The translations under genes and the position numbers were made by a program. A stretch of 64,000 nt of DNA, taken from contig NZ_JACHLR010000012.1 in assembly GCF_014204535.1 (NCBI RefSeq), positions 1-64,000 of the forward strand, written 5' to 3'. Positions 62,695 through 64,000 of the stretch are shown piece by piece; position 1 is the stretch's first letter, and each line of letters starts with the position of its first letter. Below the pieces are notes generated by a model, which made no database searches, had not been told where the DNA came from, and saw nothing but the letters and a program-made list of their open reading frames with translations. The DNA comes from Novosphingobium chloroacetimidivorans (lineage in GTDB: Bacteria; Pseudomonadota; Alphaproteobacteria; Sphingomonadales; Sphingomonadaceae).

Positions 62695-63162
62695 ATGGGG
62701 CAACCAGTCACGATAAATCCAAGGATCGTCGAAGGCTTGTATTGCGAGGCGCTGGTGCTCTCCGACGAGGTGCGCCACGCCTTCGCGCTGAGCAGCCTGA
62801 ACGACGATCCACAAGCCGACGCGCAAGATCGCGCGCGCATCGCCATGTCGAGCGAGGGCCTGCGCACGACGACCCGGATGATGCACGCGGTGGCCTGGCT
62901 GCTCAACCACCGGGCGTACTTCCTGGGCGAGCTGTCCGAGTTCCAGCTGCGTCGCCACGGGCGGCTGTCGCCCGACATGCGCAAGGTCGAACCCGAGCAG
63001 TTCGCCCTGCTCCCGCCAGCAGTGCAGGACCTCGTGAGCGCCACGCTGCGCTTCTACGATCGGCTGCTGCGTCTCGATCGTGTCTGGCGGCAGACGGACG
63101 AGCCCCCTCCCGGCGCGATCCTTCGCTTGCGCGAGCGGCTGGAGGGTCGGCTGGCGGGCTGA
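62695..63162 (+). CDS. DUF1465 / RcdA-family protein
   Basis: A 155-residue all-helical protein, MGQPVTINPRIVEGLYCEAL opening, then VLSDEVRHAFAL, TTRMMHAVAWLLNHRAYFLG and LPPAVQDLVSATLRFYDRLL. This is the DUF1465 family, whose best-known member, Caulobacter RcdA, is an adaptor that helps ClpXP degrade the cell-cycle regulator CtrA. A role in timed proteolysis is therefore inferred, not shown. The ATG at 62695 matches the family start; longer frames lie in a non-conserved leader. It lies 32 bases... or more precisely 73 bases before an MBL-fold gene. Confidence 0.8.
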   Translation: MGQPVTINPRIVEGLYCEALVLSDEVRHAFALSSLNDDPQADAQDRARIAMSSEGLRTTTRMMHAVAWLLNHRAYFLGELSEFQLRRHGRLSPDMRKVEPEQFALLPPAVQDLVSATLRFYDRLLRLDRVWRQTDEPPPGAILRLRERLEGRLAG

Positions 63163-63235
63163 GCCGCGAGCCAGCCTCGGGCGGCTAGGGGTTGGCCGGC
63201 TCGACAGTCTCGTCTGCAAGGCCCATATCCGCGGC

Positions 63236-64000
63236 ATGGACGCCGCCACCGACCTTCGCCCTTACACTCATGCCGAGCAGGTCGACCCGCTCGTCCGGCG
63301 CGTGCTCGCTCGTAACCCCTCGCCGTTCACCTATACCGGCACACAAAGCTACATCGTCGGCGCGGGTGACCAGGTGGCCGTGATCGATCCCGGTCCCAAC
63401 GAGGCCGAGCACATCGAGGCGCTCGTCGCCGCGATCGGCGGGGCCAAGCTGGTGGCGATCTGCTGCACCCACACGCATCGCGATCACTCGCCTGCGGCGG
63501 CGCCCCTCGCCGCGCTGACGGGGGCCCCGGTGATCGGCTGCGCGCCCTTGACGCTCGACGACGACGGGCCTCGTTCGGATGCCGCGTTCGATGCCGATTA
63601 CCGTCCCGATCGAGTGCTGGCCGATGGCGAGAGCGTTCGCGGCGATGGCTGGACTCTCGTCGCGGTAGAGACGCCGGGGCACACCTCCAACCACGTCTGC
63701 TTCGCACTGCCGGAGAGCGGTGTGCTGTTCACCGGCGATCACGTGATGGGCTGGTCGACCAGCGTCGTCTCGCCCCCGGACGGCGACATGACCGCCTACA
63801 TGGCGAGCCTCGCCAAGCTGCACGAGCGCGAGGACCGGATCTACTTTCCCGCACATGGCCCCGCGGTGGACAAGCCGCGCCAGCTGGTGCGCGGCATGAT
63901 CGGCCATCGCCGCAGCCGCGAGAAGCAGATCCTCAAGCAGATCGGCGAAGGGCGCACCCGCATCGGCGCGATGGTGCCGATGATGTACAAGGGCGTGGAC
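63236..64000 (+). CDS. MBL-fold metallo-hydrolase, C-terminus cut by window end
   Basis: 255 residues are visible, from MDAATDLRPYTHAEQVDPLV to the last base in frame. The zinc motif THTHRDHSP (HxHxDH) lies at about residues 80-88, AVETPGHTSNHVCF supplies the next histidine, LFTGDHVMGW the bridging Asp and PAHGPAV the last His. RNPSPFTYTGTQSYIVG is the usual N-terminal strand of LACTB2-like hydrolases. No signal peptide. The family includes endoribonucleases and thioesterase-like enzymes; the real substrate is unknown. The remaining C-terminus (typically about 35-60 residues) lies beyond the window. Confidence 0.88.
   Translation, partial: MDAATDLRPYTHAEQVDPLVRRVLARNPSPFTYTGTQSYIVGAGDQVAVIDPGPNEAEHIEALVAAIGGAKLVAICCTHTHRDHSPAAAPLAALTGAPVIGCAPLTLDDDGPRSDAAFDADYRPDRVLADGESVRGDGWTLVAVETPGHTSNHVCFALPESGVLFTGDHVMGWSTSVVSPPDGDMTAYMASLAKLHEREDRIYFPAHGPAVDKPRQLVRGMIGHRRSREKQILKQIGEGRTRIGAMVPMMYKGVD

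Overview
The window is a stretch of a high-GC alphaproteobacterial chromosome that looks like a sphingomonad (Novosphingobium/Sphingobium/Erythrobacter-like). The main reasons are the Entner-Doudoroff operon (zwf, edd, glk, eda), an RcdA-type DUF1465 protein, DUF465/YdcH proteins, a GAF-containing PtsP, and families of G+C-rich palindromic intergenic repeats of the kind I associate with this order. No rRNA, tRNA or CRISPR array was seen.

Layout. 1-78 is the tail of an IS630-type transposase, followed by repeats. 686-12.5 kb is mostly housekeeping: apaG, metZ, a PMT-family mannosyltransferase, a VOC protein, a polyprenyl-phosphate mannose synthase fused to GtrA, leuB, recO, ubiK, tspO, tlyA, a lipoprotein and ilvE. 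Upstream of ilvE lies an 18-residue peptide gene with a perfect Shine-Dalgarno sequence. 12.5-19.5 kb is an uncharacterised peptide/amide-modifying operon: a DUF2126 transglutaminase, an ATP-grasp/alpha-E fusion and a second transglutaminase. 19.7-23.4 kb is the polyphosphate pair ppk1 and ppx.

23.4-32.5 kb holds a tightly overlapping virB2-B3-B4-B6-B9-B10-B11 operon. A gene for an exported beta-helix protein follows it. I find no virB8, virB5, virB7, virD4 or relaxase, so this is a reduced chromosomal type IV secretion system. 33.1-36.1 kb holds an atypical PhoB-like regulator divergent from a metallophosphoesterase-glycosyltransferase pair. The pair matches the PlcP-Agt lipid-remodelling module. 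A Pho-box-like repeat lies in the divergent promoter, and the same 11-base-spaced motif lies upstream of pstS. 37.3-44.3 kb is the phosphate regulon: phoR, pstSCAB, phoU and phoB.

44.5-53.1 kb is the Entner-Doudoroff operon, extended by a divergent PEP-carboxylase-like gene and a glutathione S-transferase. 53.6-58.4 kb holds an L,D-transpeptidase, three very small genes (one with a DUF2384 antitoxin fold), tilS, cpoB and rodZ. 58.5-64 kb holds a zeta-like toxin with a small partner, ptsP, two divergent DUF465 genes, a DUF1465/RcdA gene and the start of an MBL-fold hydrolase cut by the window edge.

Functional links. Phosphate uptake, phospholipid replacement and polyphosphate storage sit within about 25 kb, and two of the loci share a probable Pho box. 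Several repeat elements exactly fill gaps inside operons and appear to supply the ribosome binding site of the next gene.
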